Part shown: piece by piece, positions 9,413-17,157 of the stretch | Layout: the number at the start of each line of letters is the position of its first letter | Numbering within the stretch: position 1 is the stretch's first letter | Assembly (NCBI RefSeq): GCF_016887565.1 | Contig: NZ_CP069396.1 | Span: 3,189,001-3,253,000, forward strand | Direction of reading: 5' to 3' | From: Archangium violaceum | GTDB lineage: Bacteria; Myxococcota; Myxococcia; Myxococcales; Myxococcaceae | Length of the DNA stretch: 64,000 bases | Position numbers and translations under genes: made by a program | Notes under the pieces: model-generated | What the model was told of the DNA's origin: nothing | Databases searched by the model: none | Seen by the model: only the letters and a program-made list of their open reading frames with translations

Positions 9413-10192
9413 ATGCGGAAGATCATCAGCTGCCTCCTGTGCGCCGTGGCCGTGGCGCTCCTGGTGGCTCCCCCGGCCCGGGCCGAGGAGTCCGCCGCGG
9501 ACATCGCCCGCCGGAGCCGTGAGCGAGGCGCCCTCAACCTGCTCGGACTGAGAGCGGAGCTGAAGCTCACCTCGGTGACGAAGGACGGCCGGCGCAAGGA
9601 GCAGGTGCTCACCTCGACGGCGAAGCGGGTGGAGGGGCGGCTGTGCTCCCTGGCTCGCTTCTCCCAGCCGGCGGGCGTGGCCGGGGTGGCGGTGCTCTCC
9701 ATCGAGGGCGCGAAGGGCGAGCCGTCCGACATCTCGCTCTACCTGCCCAAGCTGAAGCGCGTGCGGAAGGTGGCGAAGGGGCAGCGCGGCCAGTCCTTCA
9801 TGGACACGGACTTCAACTACGCGGACCTGGGCGGTTCCGGCGGCGAGCGCGATGAGTCGCTGCGGCTGGCGGGCGAGGCGAAGGTGTTGGATCGCCCCGC
9901 CCATGTGCTGCGCGGCCAGGCGGGACCGGACTCGCCCTACGGAGAGGTGACGCTCTACGTGGACAAGGAGACGGACGTCCCGCTGAAGGCCGAGTACTCG
10001 GATCGCGAGGGCAAGCCCTTCAAGGTGTACCGCGCCGTGCAGCTCAAGAAGTTCAAGGACCGGGTCGTCGCCTCGCAGTCCGTGATGGAGAACCTCCAGA
10101 CGGGCTCGAGCACGACGCTGGAGGTGCTGAAGCTGGAGGAGGTCCAGCTCGGCGACGAGGCCTTCACCGAGCGGGCCTTGGAGCGCGGGTGA
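9413..10192 (+). CDS. LolA-like outer-membrane lipoprotein-sorting family protein
   Basis: A 259-residue exported protein. The N-terminus has a basic start, a hydrophobic core and an A-R-A signal peptidase site near residue 24. The body matches the LolA-like/DUF4292-type fold: an SVTKDGRRKEQ strand, an LPKLKRVRKV segment and an MDTDFNYADL stretch. Such proteins carry lipids or lipoproteins through the periplasm and often accompany RND lipid exporters, but no RND gene is in the window. ATG 9413 fits the signal peptide better than a GTG 24 bases upstream. The stop overlaps the next start by 4 bases (GTGA), so the two genes are translationally coupled. Confidence 0.82.
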   Translation: MRKIISCLLCAVAVALLVAPPARAEESAADIARRSRERGALNLLGLRAELKLTSVTKDGRRKEQVLTSTAKRVEGRLCSLARFSQPAGVAGVAVLSIEGAKGEPSDISLYLPKLKRVRKVAKGQRGQSFMDTDFNYADLGGSGGERDESLRLAGEAKVLDRPAHVLRGQAGPDSPYGEVTLYVDKETDVPLKAEYSDREGKPFKVYRAVQLKKFKDRVVASQSVMENLQTGSSTTLEVLKLEEVQLGDEAFTERALERG

Positions 10193-11655
10193 GGCACGGC
10201 GCGACGACACTGCTGGCCCTGGTGCCCGCGCTGGCGCTCGCCTCCACGCAGGAGGCGGGTGCGCCGCTGGAGGAGCTCTCGTCGGGAACATCCGCCGTGC
10301 CCGAGGTGCGGGTGAGCGGCGATGTGCGGCTGCTGGCGGGCGTGGACACCGGCTTCGAGGCGCGCCGCGAGGACGGCCTGAGCGAGCACGTGGTGGACGG
10401 GTGGGGGAGGGCGTCGCTCGTCACGGACGTGAAGCTGAGCTCCACCCTGCGGGCGGTGGTCGAGGGGCGGGCCCTCTGGCGCGGCGGGGCCGAGAAGGGC
10501 CTCGAGCGGGCGAAGTCCTCCTTCGAGCCGTACCTGGGCGAGGCCTTCCTCGACGTGTACACGAAGTGGGTGGACGTGCGGGTGGGGCAGCAGACGCTGG
10601 CCTTCGGGGCCAACACGTTCTTCGCGCCCTCGGATCTCTTCAACCCGAGGGACCTGCGCCAGGGCTTCGTGGTGCAGGAGCCGGAGGACCTGAAGCTGCC
10701 CGTCTTCGCCGCGCGGGCGCTCGCCACGGTGGGGCCTCTCACCGTCACCGGCGTGTGGGCGCCCTTCTTCGCCCCGAATCGCTACGACGTGTTCGGCCAG
10801 GACATGGCGGCGCTGCAACCGTCGCTCGGGGTGGCGGTGCCCCTGTCGGTGAAGCCCTCGGTGGAGGACTGGTTGCAGCCGCGCCTGCTGGAGACGGAGC
10901 GGCCCGGCCTGCCGGGGGACCTGGGCCTGCGCGTCACCGGCGACGTGGGCCGGGTGAAGCTGGGCGGCTCCTGGGTCTGGGCCAACGAGAAGCTGCCCCA
11001 GGTAACGGTCGACCCGGAGCTGGACGCGCTGCTGCGAGCCCAGCAGCGCGGTGAGCCGGCGGACACGGCCCTGCTCCTGTCCCTTCAGGAGCGGGTGCGC
11101 TCGGGCGAGTCGCTCGTCACCGGCCGCTACGCGCGCCAGCATGTGGTGGCCGCCGAGGCGAGCACCCTGGTGGGGACCGCGCAGCTCGACGTGGACGTGG
11201 GCTTCAGCCCTTCTCGAACGTTCTACGGAGACCGGCTGCGCCCGCTGCGCAAGCCCGCGGCGACGTGGGTGGTGGGCGTGTCCCAGGCCGAGGAGTCGGA
11301 CCTCGTCTACTCCGTCACCTATACCGGGCTCGCGGTGCCGCGCGTGGGCGAGCAGGAGCTGCTCTTCCTGCTGGAGCCGGGCACGGCGCGAGGACGGGAG
11401 CACACGGCCTTCCTCCACCTGCTGGTGGGCGACGTGGCGTACTCGCTCCTGGGAGGACGGCTGGAGGTGGGGCTGCGGGGGGCCTTCGAGCCCATCCAGC
11501 GCTCCTTCCTCGTGGCGCCGCGCGCGGCCTGGCGGGTGAGCGAGCGGGTGCACCTGGGGCTCTCGGCCGAGGTGTACGGTGGCCCGTCCTACAGCCCCTT
11601 CGGCTACTTCGGCCGCAACGACCAGGTGCTCGCCTCGCTGCGCGTGTTGCTGTAG
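10189..11655 (+). CDS. Predicted outer-membrane beta-barrel protein (DUF1302-like)
   Basis: A 488-residue protein starting at GTG 10189, which overlaps the preceding stop by 4 bases. A short signal peptide (LLALVPALALAST) is followed by alternating amphipathic strands with many aromatic residues at strand ends, and the chain ends in a hydrophobic strand, as expected of a barrel. Segments such as VDVRVGQQTLAFGANTFFAP and FNPRDLRQGF recall DUF1302-type proteins that pair with LolA-like partners. Substrate unknown. With its partner it may form part of an envelope lipid or metabolite export route whose inner-membrane pump lies elsewhere. Confidence 0.72.
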   Translation: MRHGATTLLALVPALALASTQEAGAPLEELSSGTSAVPEVRVSGDVRLLAGVDTGFEARREDGLSEHVVDGWGRASLVTDVKLSSTLRAVVEGRALWRGGAEKGLERAKSSFEPYLGEAFLDVYTKWVDVRVGQQTLAFGANTFFAPSDLFNPRDLRQGFVVQEPEDLKLPVFAARALATVGPLTVTGVWAPFFAPNRYDVFGQDMAALQPSLGVAVPLSVKPSVEDWLQPRLLETERPGLPGDLGLRVTGDVGRVKLGGSWVWANEKLPQVTVDPELDALLRAQQRGEPADTALLLSLQERVRSGESLVTGRYARQHVVAAEASTLVGTAQLDVDVGFSPSRTFYGDRLRPLRKPAATWVVGVSQAEESDLVYSVTYTGLAVPRVGEQELLFLLEPGTARGREHTAFLHLLVGDVAYSLLGGRLEVGLRGAFEPIQRSFLVAPRAAWRVSERVHLGLSAEVYGGPSYSPFGYFGRNDQVLASLRVLL

Positions 11656-11807
11656 CCCATGCCCCCGCCTGGAGACCGGCCCGGCGAGGGGAATGTGGCG
11701 AACGGATGTGCGTTCCCGGGCACGAGGCGCGGCAGACTGGGTCCCCCAGCTCCGGCCGAGGTCGACCGGAGCGGGAGGCAGGGATATAAGGCCGCGACCC
11801 GCGCCGG

Positions 11808-14141
11808 ATGCGCGGGCCCGAGCAGACGGAGGCGTGTTTCCCCGTGGCGAGTGACGGACCCCAGCAGCAGGAACCGCGGACGTTCACCGAGGCCATCCTC
11901 GGTCAGGGCATCCACCAGGAGTCATGGGCGAAGCGCTGGATGGCGCTGGAGCCCTCGCTGCGCGTGGCGTTGGCGACGGCCATCTTCGCGGCGCTGCTCT
12001 TCATCCCCTACCTGGGCGCGGTGGGCCTGTGGGACCCGTGGGAGACGCACTACGGCGAGGTGGGGCGCGAGATGCTCCAGCGCCGCGACTACGTGTTCCC
12101 CTTCTGGGAGAACGCGTGGTTCTTCTCCAAGCCGCCGCTCACCATGTGGATGCAGGCGCTGGGCATGCAGGTGGTGGGCACGCTGCGCTCCGAGGGGGCG
12201 CTGGGCCTCTACACCGAGTGGGGCATGCGAATGCCCTTCGCCCTGCTGAGCATCGCCGCGGTGTCGCTGCTGTCGATGGCGGTGGCGCGCGTGGTGAGCC
12301 GGCGCGCGGGCCTGGCCACCGGCTTCGTGCTGGCCACCATGCCGCTCTACTTCCTGCTCACCCGGCAGACGGTGACGGACACGCCCTTCGTCACCACGCT
12401 GGTGTGCGCCATGGCGTGCGCGATCATCGGCCAGCTCGACGAGGACATCACGAAGCACCGCGCCGCCTGGTGGTACGCCTTCTACGTCTTCGCGGGCCTG
12501 TCCACCCTGGCCAAGGGCCTGCTGGGCGTGGGCCTGCCGGCCGTCATCCTCGTCCTCTACGCCCTCTTCGCCGTCATCCCCTATGACGGGCCGAGCCTCA
12601 ACGCGCACCTGCGCTGGCTGCTGGAGCCGGCCTTCCGCGCCGAGGTGCGCGAGGGCAAGCGCGCCATGCCCGTGCTGTGGGCGCAGATGTACAAGATGAA
12701 GCTGGGCACGGGCATCCTCGTGTTCTGCGCGGTGGCCGTGCCCTGGTACCTGGTGCTGAGCCTCTTCCAGGGCGTGGACGACGAGGGCAAGCTCTTCTGG
12801 TACCGCTTCTTCATCCACGACCACCTCAACCGCCTGGGCGCGGGCGTGCACACCACGACGCCGGGCGGCACCTTCATCTACTTCATCGAGCAGGGCGGCT
12901 TCGCCATCTTCCCCTGGGTGGCGCTGGTGCCGGGCGCCTTCGCCGTGGTGTCGCGGCTGCAGGTGCGCTCGAAGAAGAAGTCGGACCACCTGGCCCTCAT
13001 CGCCGCGCTGTGGGTGGCCTTCTCCTTCACCCTGCTGGCGTCCTCGGCCACCAAGTTCCACCACTACGTCTTCCCGGTGCTGCCGGGGATGGCCGTCCTC
13101 ATCGCGCTCTTCGTGGACCGGTTGTGGGAGGAGGGCATCTCCACCCATGCGATGAGCCTCGTCTTCGGGCTCGTCCTCTTCATCCTCGTGGGCCACGATC
13201 TGGCCAACAACCCGAAGGACTTCACCGACCTCTTCGTCTACAACTACGACCGGCCGTACCCCTCCGAGCTCGTCACCAAGCCCATCGCGATGTTCGCCTC
13301 CCGCCCGCTGTGGATGGGCGACATGCTGGCGCTGGTGCTGGTCGGCGTGGGGGCCTGGCTCGCGGTGGGGGTGTTCCCGGCCAAGACGCGGGGCTCCTCG
13401 GTGGCGGCTCGCGCGGTGGCGCTGCTGTGCCTGCTGGTGGGCGGCGCCTTCCTGCTTCCCCTGGCCTCGCGCGGCACGGTGGGCGCCACGTGGCCGCTGG
13501 GCGTGGCCCTGTTCCTCCTGGGCGCCTGGCTGGCGTGGAATGCCTACCAGGCGGGTGAGGAGTCGCGCACCGGGTTGTGGGTCTCCGCCACCGCCTTCCT
13601 GATGGTGGGGGCGGTGCTCTTCGCGCGCTCGGTGCGGATGCCGGCGCCGAGCGACTCGCTCCTCAAGAGCCTGTCGGAGCCCGTCAACGTGAAGATGGTC
13701 ATGGGCTTCACCTTCGCGGTGGCCGGGGCCCTGGCCGTGGTGGCGGCGGTGCAGCGCTCGCGGGTGCTGCTGTACGGCACCTTCTGGGGGCTCGCGGCCG
13801 GCTTCGCCCTCTGGTTCAACTGGGGCCACTGGGTGGACCTGTCCCACCACTGGACGCAGAGGGACCTCTTCTGGCGCTATTACGCCCAGCGCAAGCCGGA
13901 CGAGCCCATCGCCGCCTTCCTGATGAACTGGCGCGGGGAGACGTTCTACTCGCGCAACCAGGTGAAGCAGGTGCGCGAGGTGGGCAAGCTCAAGCCCTTC
14001 GTGGAGCAGCCCGGCCGCGAGTGGGCGCTGGTGGAGCACAACCGGCTCGGGCTGCTGCGGCAGACCGTGGGTGCCAACAAGGTCGTCACCGTCATCGACC
14101 GCGACATCAACAACAAGTTCATCCTGGTGACCGTCGATTGA
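11808..14141 (+). CDS. ArnT/GT39-like polytopic glycosyltransferase
   Basis: A 777-residue membrane enzyme with roughly a dozen or more hydrophobic spans. After the first span comes WDPWETHYGEVGREML, the position of the acidic catalytic motif in the GT-C glycosyltransferases (ArnT and protein mannosyltransferases), followed by the conserved FSKPPLTMW loop. These enzymes move a sugar from a polyprenyl phosphate to lipid A, protein or another acceptor on the periplasmic side. The protein is longer than ArnT (about 550), with extra C-terminal spans and a soluble tail. ATG 11808 was chosen; the first 35 residues are polar. The stop overlaps the ABC ATPase start (TTGA), suggesting joint function. 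Confidence 0.85.
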   Translation: MRGPEQTEACFPVASDGPQQQEPRTFTEAILGQGIHQESWAKRWMALEPSLRVALATAIFAALLFIPYLGAVGLWDPWETHYGEVGREMLQRRDYVFPFWENAWFFSKPPLTMWMQALGMQVVGTLRSEGALGLYTEWGMRMPFALLSIAAVSLLSMAVARVVSRRAGLATGFVLATMPLYFLLTRQTVTDTPFVTTLVCAMACAIIGQLDEDITKHRAAWWYAFYVFAGLSTLAKGLLGVGLPAVILVLYALFAVIPYDGPSLNAHLRWLLEPAFRAEVREGKRAMPVLWAQMYKMKLGTGILVFCAVAVPWYLVLSLFQGVDDEGKLFWYRFFIHDHLNRLGAGVHTTTPGGTFIYFIEQGGFAIFPWVALVPGAFAVVSRLQVRSKKKSDHLALIAALWVAFSFTLLASSATKFHHYVFPVLPGMAVLIALFVDRLWEEGISTHAMSLVFGLVLFILVGHDLANNPKDFTDLFVYNYDRPYPSELVTKPIAMFASRPLWMGDMLALVLVGVGAWLAVGVFPAKTRGSSVAARAVALLCLLVGGAFLLPLASRGTVGATWPLGVALFLLGAWLAWNAYQAGEESRTGLWVSATAFLMVGAVLFARSVRMPAPSDSLLKSLSEPVNVKMVMGFTFAVAGALAVVAAVQRSRVLLYGTFWGLAAGFALWFNWGHWVDLSHHWTQRDLFWRYYAQRKPDEPIAAFLMNWRGETFYSRNQVKQVREVGKLKPFVEQPGREWALVEHNRLGLLRQTVGANKVVTVIDRDINNKFILVTVD

Positions 14142-15055
14142 GTGGCATCTCCGTCCAGGGCCTCGCCAGGCGCTTCGGCGCGCGCACCGCCGTCGAGGGG
14201 CTGACCTTCGACATCCACCCGGGCGAGGTGTTCGGCCTGCTGGGGCCCAACGGGGCGGGGAAGACGACCACGGTGCGCATGCTCACCGGCCTCCTCCAAC
14301 CCTCGGAGGGGGAGGCGCGCGTGTGGGGCCACTCGGTGCGCTCGGATGGGGAGGCCCTGCGCCGCGTGGTGGGGCTCCTCACCGAGCAGCCCGGCCTCTA
14401 TGAGCGGCTCAGCGCGCGCGACAACCTGCGCTTCTTCATGAAGCTGCACGAGCTGGACGAGCGCGCGGCCTGGCCGCGGGCCCTGGCCTACCTGGAGCGC
14501 TTCGGGCTGGCGGGCCGCGAGAACGACCCCAGCGGGAGCTTCTCCAAGGGCATGCGGCAGAAGCTGGCCATCGTGCGCACGCTGGTGCACGACCCCCAGG
14601 TCATCTTCCTGGACGAGCCCACGAGTGGATTGGACCCCGAGTCCGCGCGCACGGTGCGTGACGCGGTGGCGGAGCTGGCGGCGGAGGGGCGGACCATCGT
14701 GCTGTGCTCGCACAACCTGGCCGAGGTGGAGCGGTTGTGCACGCGGGTGGCGGTGGTGAAGGGGCGGTTGCTGGCGATGGCGCCGGTGAGCGAGCTGCGG
14801 CGTACGGGCAGCGCGCTGGAGGTGAAGGTGGAGGGCGAGGCGGGGCGCTTCGTCCCCGCGCTCTCCGCGCTGCCCTTCGCGCCCAACGTGCTCGCCGAGG
14901 GCGGGAGGCTGCGGGTGATGCTGGCGGACGAGGAGCAGGCCCCGGACGTGGTGGCGTGCCTGGTGGGAGCGGGGGCTCGGGTGCGCAGCGCGGTGCCGGC
15001 CCAGCGTCCGCTCGAAGAGGTCTACCTGGAGCTCATCCGCGAGGGGAGGAGCTGA
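14138..15055 (+). CDS. ABC transporter ATP-binding protein
   Basis: A 305-residue ATPase. Walker A GPNGAGKTTT, Q-loop region, ABC signature SFSKGMRQKLAI, Walker B VIFLDEPTSGLD and switch histidine in VLCSHN are all intact. A C-terminal extension of about 85 residues after the core is typical of exporter ATPases of the CcmA/NatA type. The only in-frame start that keeps the full domain is TTG 14138, overlapping the glycosyltransferase stop by 4 bases. The permease follows 2 bases after the stop. An export system for a lipid, glycan or ion is inferred. Confidence 0.94.
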   Translation: MSGISVQGLARRFGARTAVEGLTFDIHPGEVFGLLGPNGAGKTTTVRMLTGLLQPSEGEARVWGHSVRSDGEALRRVVGLLTEQPGLYERLSARDNLRFFMKLHELDERAAWPRALAYLERFGLAGRENDPSGSFSKGMRQKLAIVRTLVHDPQVIFLDEPTSGLDPESARTVRDAVAELAAEGRTIVLCSHNLAEVERLCTRVAVVKGRLLAMAPVSELRRTGSALEVKVEGEAGRFVPALSALPFAPNVLAEGGRLRVMLADEEQAPDVVACLVGAGARVRSAVPAQRPLEEVYLELIREGRS

Positions 15056-15057
15056 GC

Positions 15058-15858
15058 ATGGCGTTCCATCCCCGGCGCGCGCTGGCCGTCTTCTGGAAGG
15101 ACTTCCTGGACCTGCGCAGGAACCCGTCGCTGCTGCTGGCCATGGCGGCGCTGCCCATGGTGCTGGTGGTGGTGCCCATCGGGGTGGTGTGGACGTACGT
15201 GCACAACCCGGACGACCCCGGCCTGCGGGTGGTGGCGCTCTACTACAACCCGAACCTGCCCCTGGGGGCGAGCGCGGCGCGCTACCTGGTGGACCGCACG
15301 CTGCTGGACTGGTTCGGCATGTTCCTGGTGATGCCGGTGTTCGTGCCCATCCTCATCTCCTCGCAGAGCGTGGCGGGGGAGAAGGAGCGGCGCACGCTGG
15401 AGCCGCTGCTGGCCTCGCCAGTGACGGCGGCGGAGCTGGTGATGGGCAAGAGCCTGGCCTCGCTGGTGCCGGCGGTCATCATCACCTGGGTGGCCTTCGC
15501 GCTGCTGTGCGTGGGGGTGGACGTGGTGTCGTGGCCGCTGGGGCAGGGGCTGATGATGCCCAACGCGCTATGGCTCTTCGGGGTGATGGTGCTGGCGCCG
15601 CTGTTCGCCTTCTTCGGCAACGGGGTGGCGGTGCTCATCTCCGCGCGGGTGGCGGACGCCCGCACGGCGCAGCAACTCTCCGCACTGGTGGTGTTACCGC
15701 TGGTGGGACTGGTGGCGGGCCAGGTGGCGGGCTTCCTCACCGCGGGTGCGGCCTACTACGCGCTGCAGGGGGCGGTGGTGCTGCTGCTGGACGCGGGGCT
15801 GCTCTGGGCGAGCATCCGCCTGTTGGACCGGGAGCGCCTGCTGAGCCGGTGGGGGTAG
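15058..15858 (+). CDS. ABC-2 type transporter permease (NatB-like)
   Basis: A 266-residue permease with about six membrane spans. The N-terminal FWKDFLDLRRNPSLLLAM region and the VAGEKERRTLEPLLASPV coupling segment are hallmarks of ABC-2/NatB-type exporters. ATG 15058 follows GGGGAGGAG and lies 2 bases after the ATPase stop, so the pair is co-translated. Together they should form an efflux complex. The linkage with the upstream GT-C glycosyltransferase suggests export or modification of an envelope glycolipid, but the cargo is unknown. Confidence 0.92.
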   Translation: MAFHPRRALAVFWKDFLDLRRNPSLLLAMAALPMVLVVVPIGVVWTYVHNPDDPGLRVVALYYNPNLPLGASAARYLVDRTLLDWFGMFLVMPVFVPILISSQSVAGEKERRTLEPLLASPVTAAELVMGKSLASLVPAVIITWVAFALLCVGVDVVSWPLGQGLMMPNALWLFGVMVLAPLFAFFGNGVAVLISARVADARTAQQLSALVVLPLVGLVAGQVAGFLTAGAAYYALQGAVVLLLDAGLLWASIRLLDRERLLSRWG

Positions 15859-16037
15859 ACGAGCGGACGAACGTATGCCGGGTTGACTGGCCAAGGGTGC
15901 GGAACCTCTGGCATGTTCGAGCGGCAGGCCGGGGGAGGTGCGATCGGCGGGCATGCAATGGCCCGGGACGCTATCCGTTAGAGGGGTAGGTGGGCCCCCG
16001 GTAGGTCGACGCGTTCTCTGGAGGCGACGAAAGCACG

Positions 16038-17090
16038 ATGGGATTCTTCGGTACGATCAAGGACGAGGCGAAGCGTAACTTCATCGCGCGCGCTGACGAG
16101 GCGAAGGGCGAGATTGTCTACAAGTATCCGGAGAAGAACATCCGGATGCTCACCCAGCTCACGGTCGATGCCGACGAGGTCGCGCTCTTCGTGAAGGACG
16201 GGCGGGTGGAGGGCAAGCTGGGACCGGGCCGGCACCAGCTCGACACGAGCAACATCCCGTTCCTGTCGCGGCTGGTGGAGGGCTTCACCGGCGGCAACCT
16301 GTTCATCTCCGAGGTGTTCTTCGTCTCCACGCGGGAGTTCACGGGCGTGAAGTTCGGAGGCCCCATCGGTGACGTGAGGGATCCGGAGACGGGGCTGGGC
16401 ATCGGGACGATGGTGTACGGCGACTTCTCCCTGCGGGTGACGGAGCCGGAGAAGCTGGTGGTGGGCCTGGTGGGAATGGGCCGCACGAGCAACGCGGAGT
16501 TCCTGGGGTGGTTCAAGAACCAGGTGCTCAAGGTGACGCGGGACCGCATCGCCGAGCTGCTGGTGAAGAAGAAGTGGCCGCTGCTGGACGTGACGAGCGG
16601 CGCGTACACCGAGGAGATCGAGACCGAGGTGATCGCCGGCCTGAAGCCGCACGTGGACACCTACGGGATGACCGTGGTGCGGATGGGCAACTTCCACGTC
16701 AGCATCAAGGAGGAGGACGAGGCGACGCTGAAGAAGCTGTCGAAGGACGTGGCGTACTCGCGTCTGGCGGGCGGCTTCCAGCAGTACGCGCAGGGCCAGG
16801 CGATGCTGGGTGCATCCGAGGGCATGGCCAAGGGTGGTGGCGGTTCGGATGGAGCGCTGCAGGGGATGGGGATGGGGATGGGCTTCGGGATGGCCCAGAT
16901 GTTCTCCAACCAGCAGCAGCAGAATCAGCAGCACCAGCAGCAGCAGCCTCCTGCGGCTGCGGCGGCGGCTCCGGCGGACACGAGGAGCCCGGCGCAGCGG
17001 CTGAAGGAGCTCAAGGAGCTGAAGGACGCGGGAGTGCTCACGGACGACGAGTACAACGCGAAGCGAGCCGAGCTGATGAAGCTGCTGTAG
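16038..17090 (+). CDS. SPFH-domain protein with C-terminal SHOCT domain
   Basis: A 350-residue protein. Residues about 25-245 form an SPFH (stomatin/prohibitin/flotillin-like) domain resembling the virion-core-protein/YdjI-type group: ADEVALFVKDG, GRHQLDTSNIPFLS and TVVRMGNFHVSI are visible. A Gly/Met-rich stretch and a Gln-run low-complexity linker (about 295-312) follow. The last 35 residues (QRLKELKELKDAGVLTDDEY) are a SHOCT motif, a short module that often terminates bacterial membrane or oligomerising proteins. No membrane span is evident. The 179 bases upstream contain no gene. A membrane-microdomain scaffold is the family-level expectation. Confidence 0.85.
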   Translation: MGFFGTIKDEAKRNFIARADEAKGEIVYKYPEKNIRMLTQLTVDADEVALFVKDGRVEGKLGPGRHQLDTSNIPFLSRLVEGFTGGNLFISEVFFVSTREFTGVKFGGPIGDVRDPETGLGIGTMVYGDFSLRVTEPEKLVVGLVGMGRTSNAEFLGWFKNQVLKVTRDRIAELLVKKKWPLLDVTSGAYTEEIETEVIAGLKPHVDTYGMTVVRMGNFHVSIKEEDEATLKKLSKDVAYSRLAGGFQQYAQGQAMLGASEGMAKGGGGSDGALQGMGMGMGFGMAQMFSNQQQQNQQHQQQQPPAAAAAAPADTRSPAQRLKELKELKDAGVLTDDEYNAKRAELMKLL

Positions 17091-17115
17091 TCAGCCCCTC
17101 CCCCTCCCCCTACCA

Positions 17116-17150
17116 CCCCTCTCCCTCTGGGAGAGGGACGGGGTGAGGGT
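17116..17150. repeat. Palindromic repeat family copy 1 (3' intergenic)
   Basis: Core CCCTCTCCC-TCTG-GGAGAGGG-type palindrome at 17117-17137, followed by a GGGGTGAGGGT tail. It lies between two convergent stops (17090 and 17158). The same core and tail recur at 59299, 63821 and, inverted, 63901. It could fold as a bidirectional terminator, but the family pattern points to a REP-like mobile palindrome. Confidence 0.85.
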
Positions 17151-17157
17151 ATAGAAG

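Noticed and set aside
11922-14039. Long minus-strand frame opposite the GT-C glycosyltransferase
   Set aside because: Composition is His/Gln/Arg-rich and lacks membrane or domain character. It is a shadow of the plus-strand gene.
15859-16037. TTGACT near 15881 as a -35 box for the SPFH gene
   Set aside because: No convincing -10 hexamer at 16-18 bases, and such hexamers occur by chance in 179 bases.
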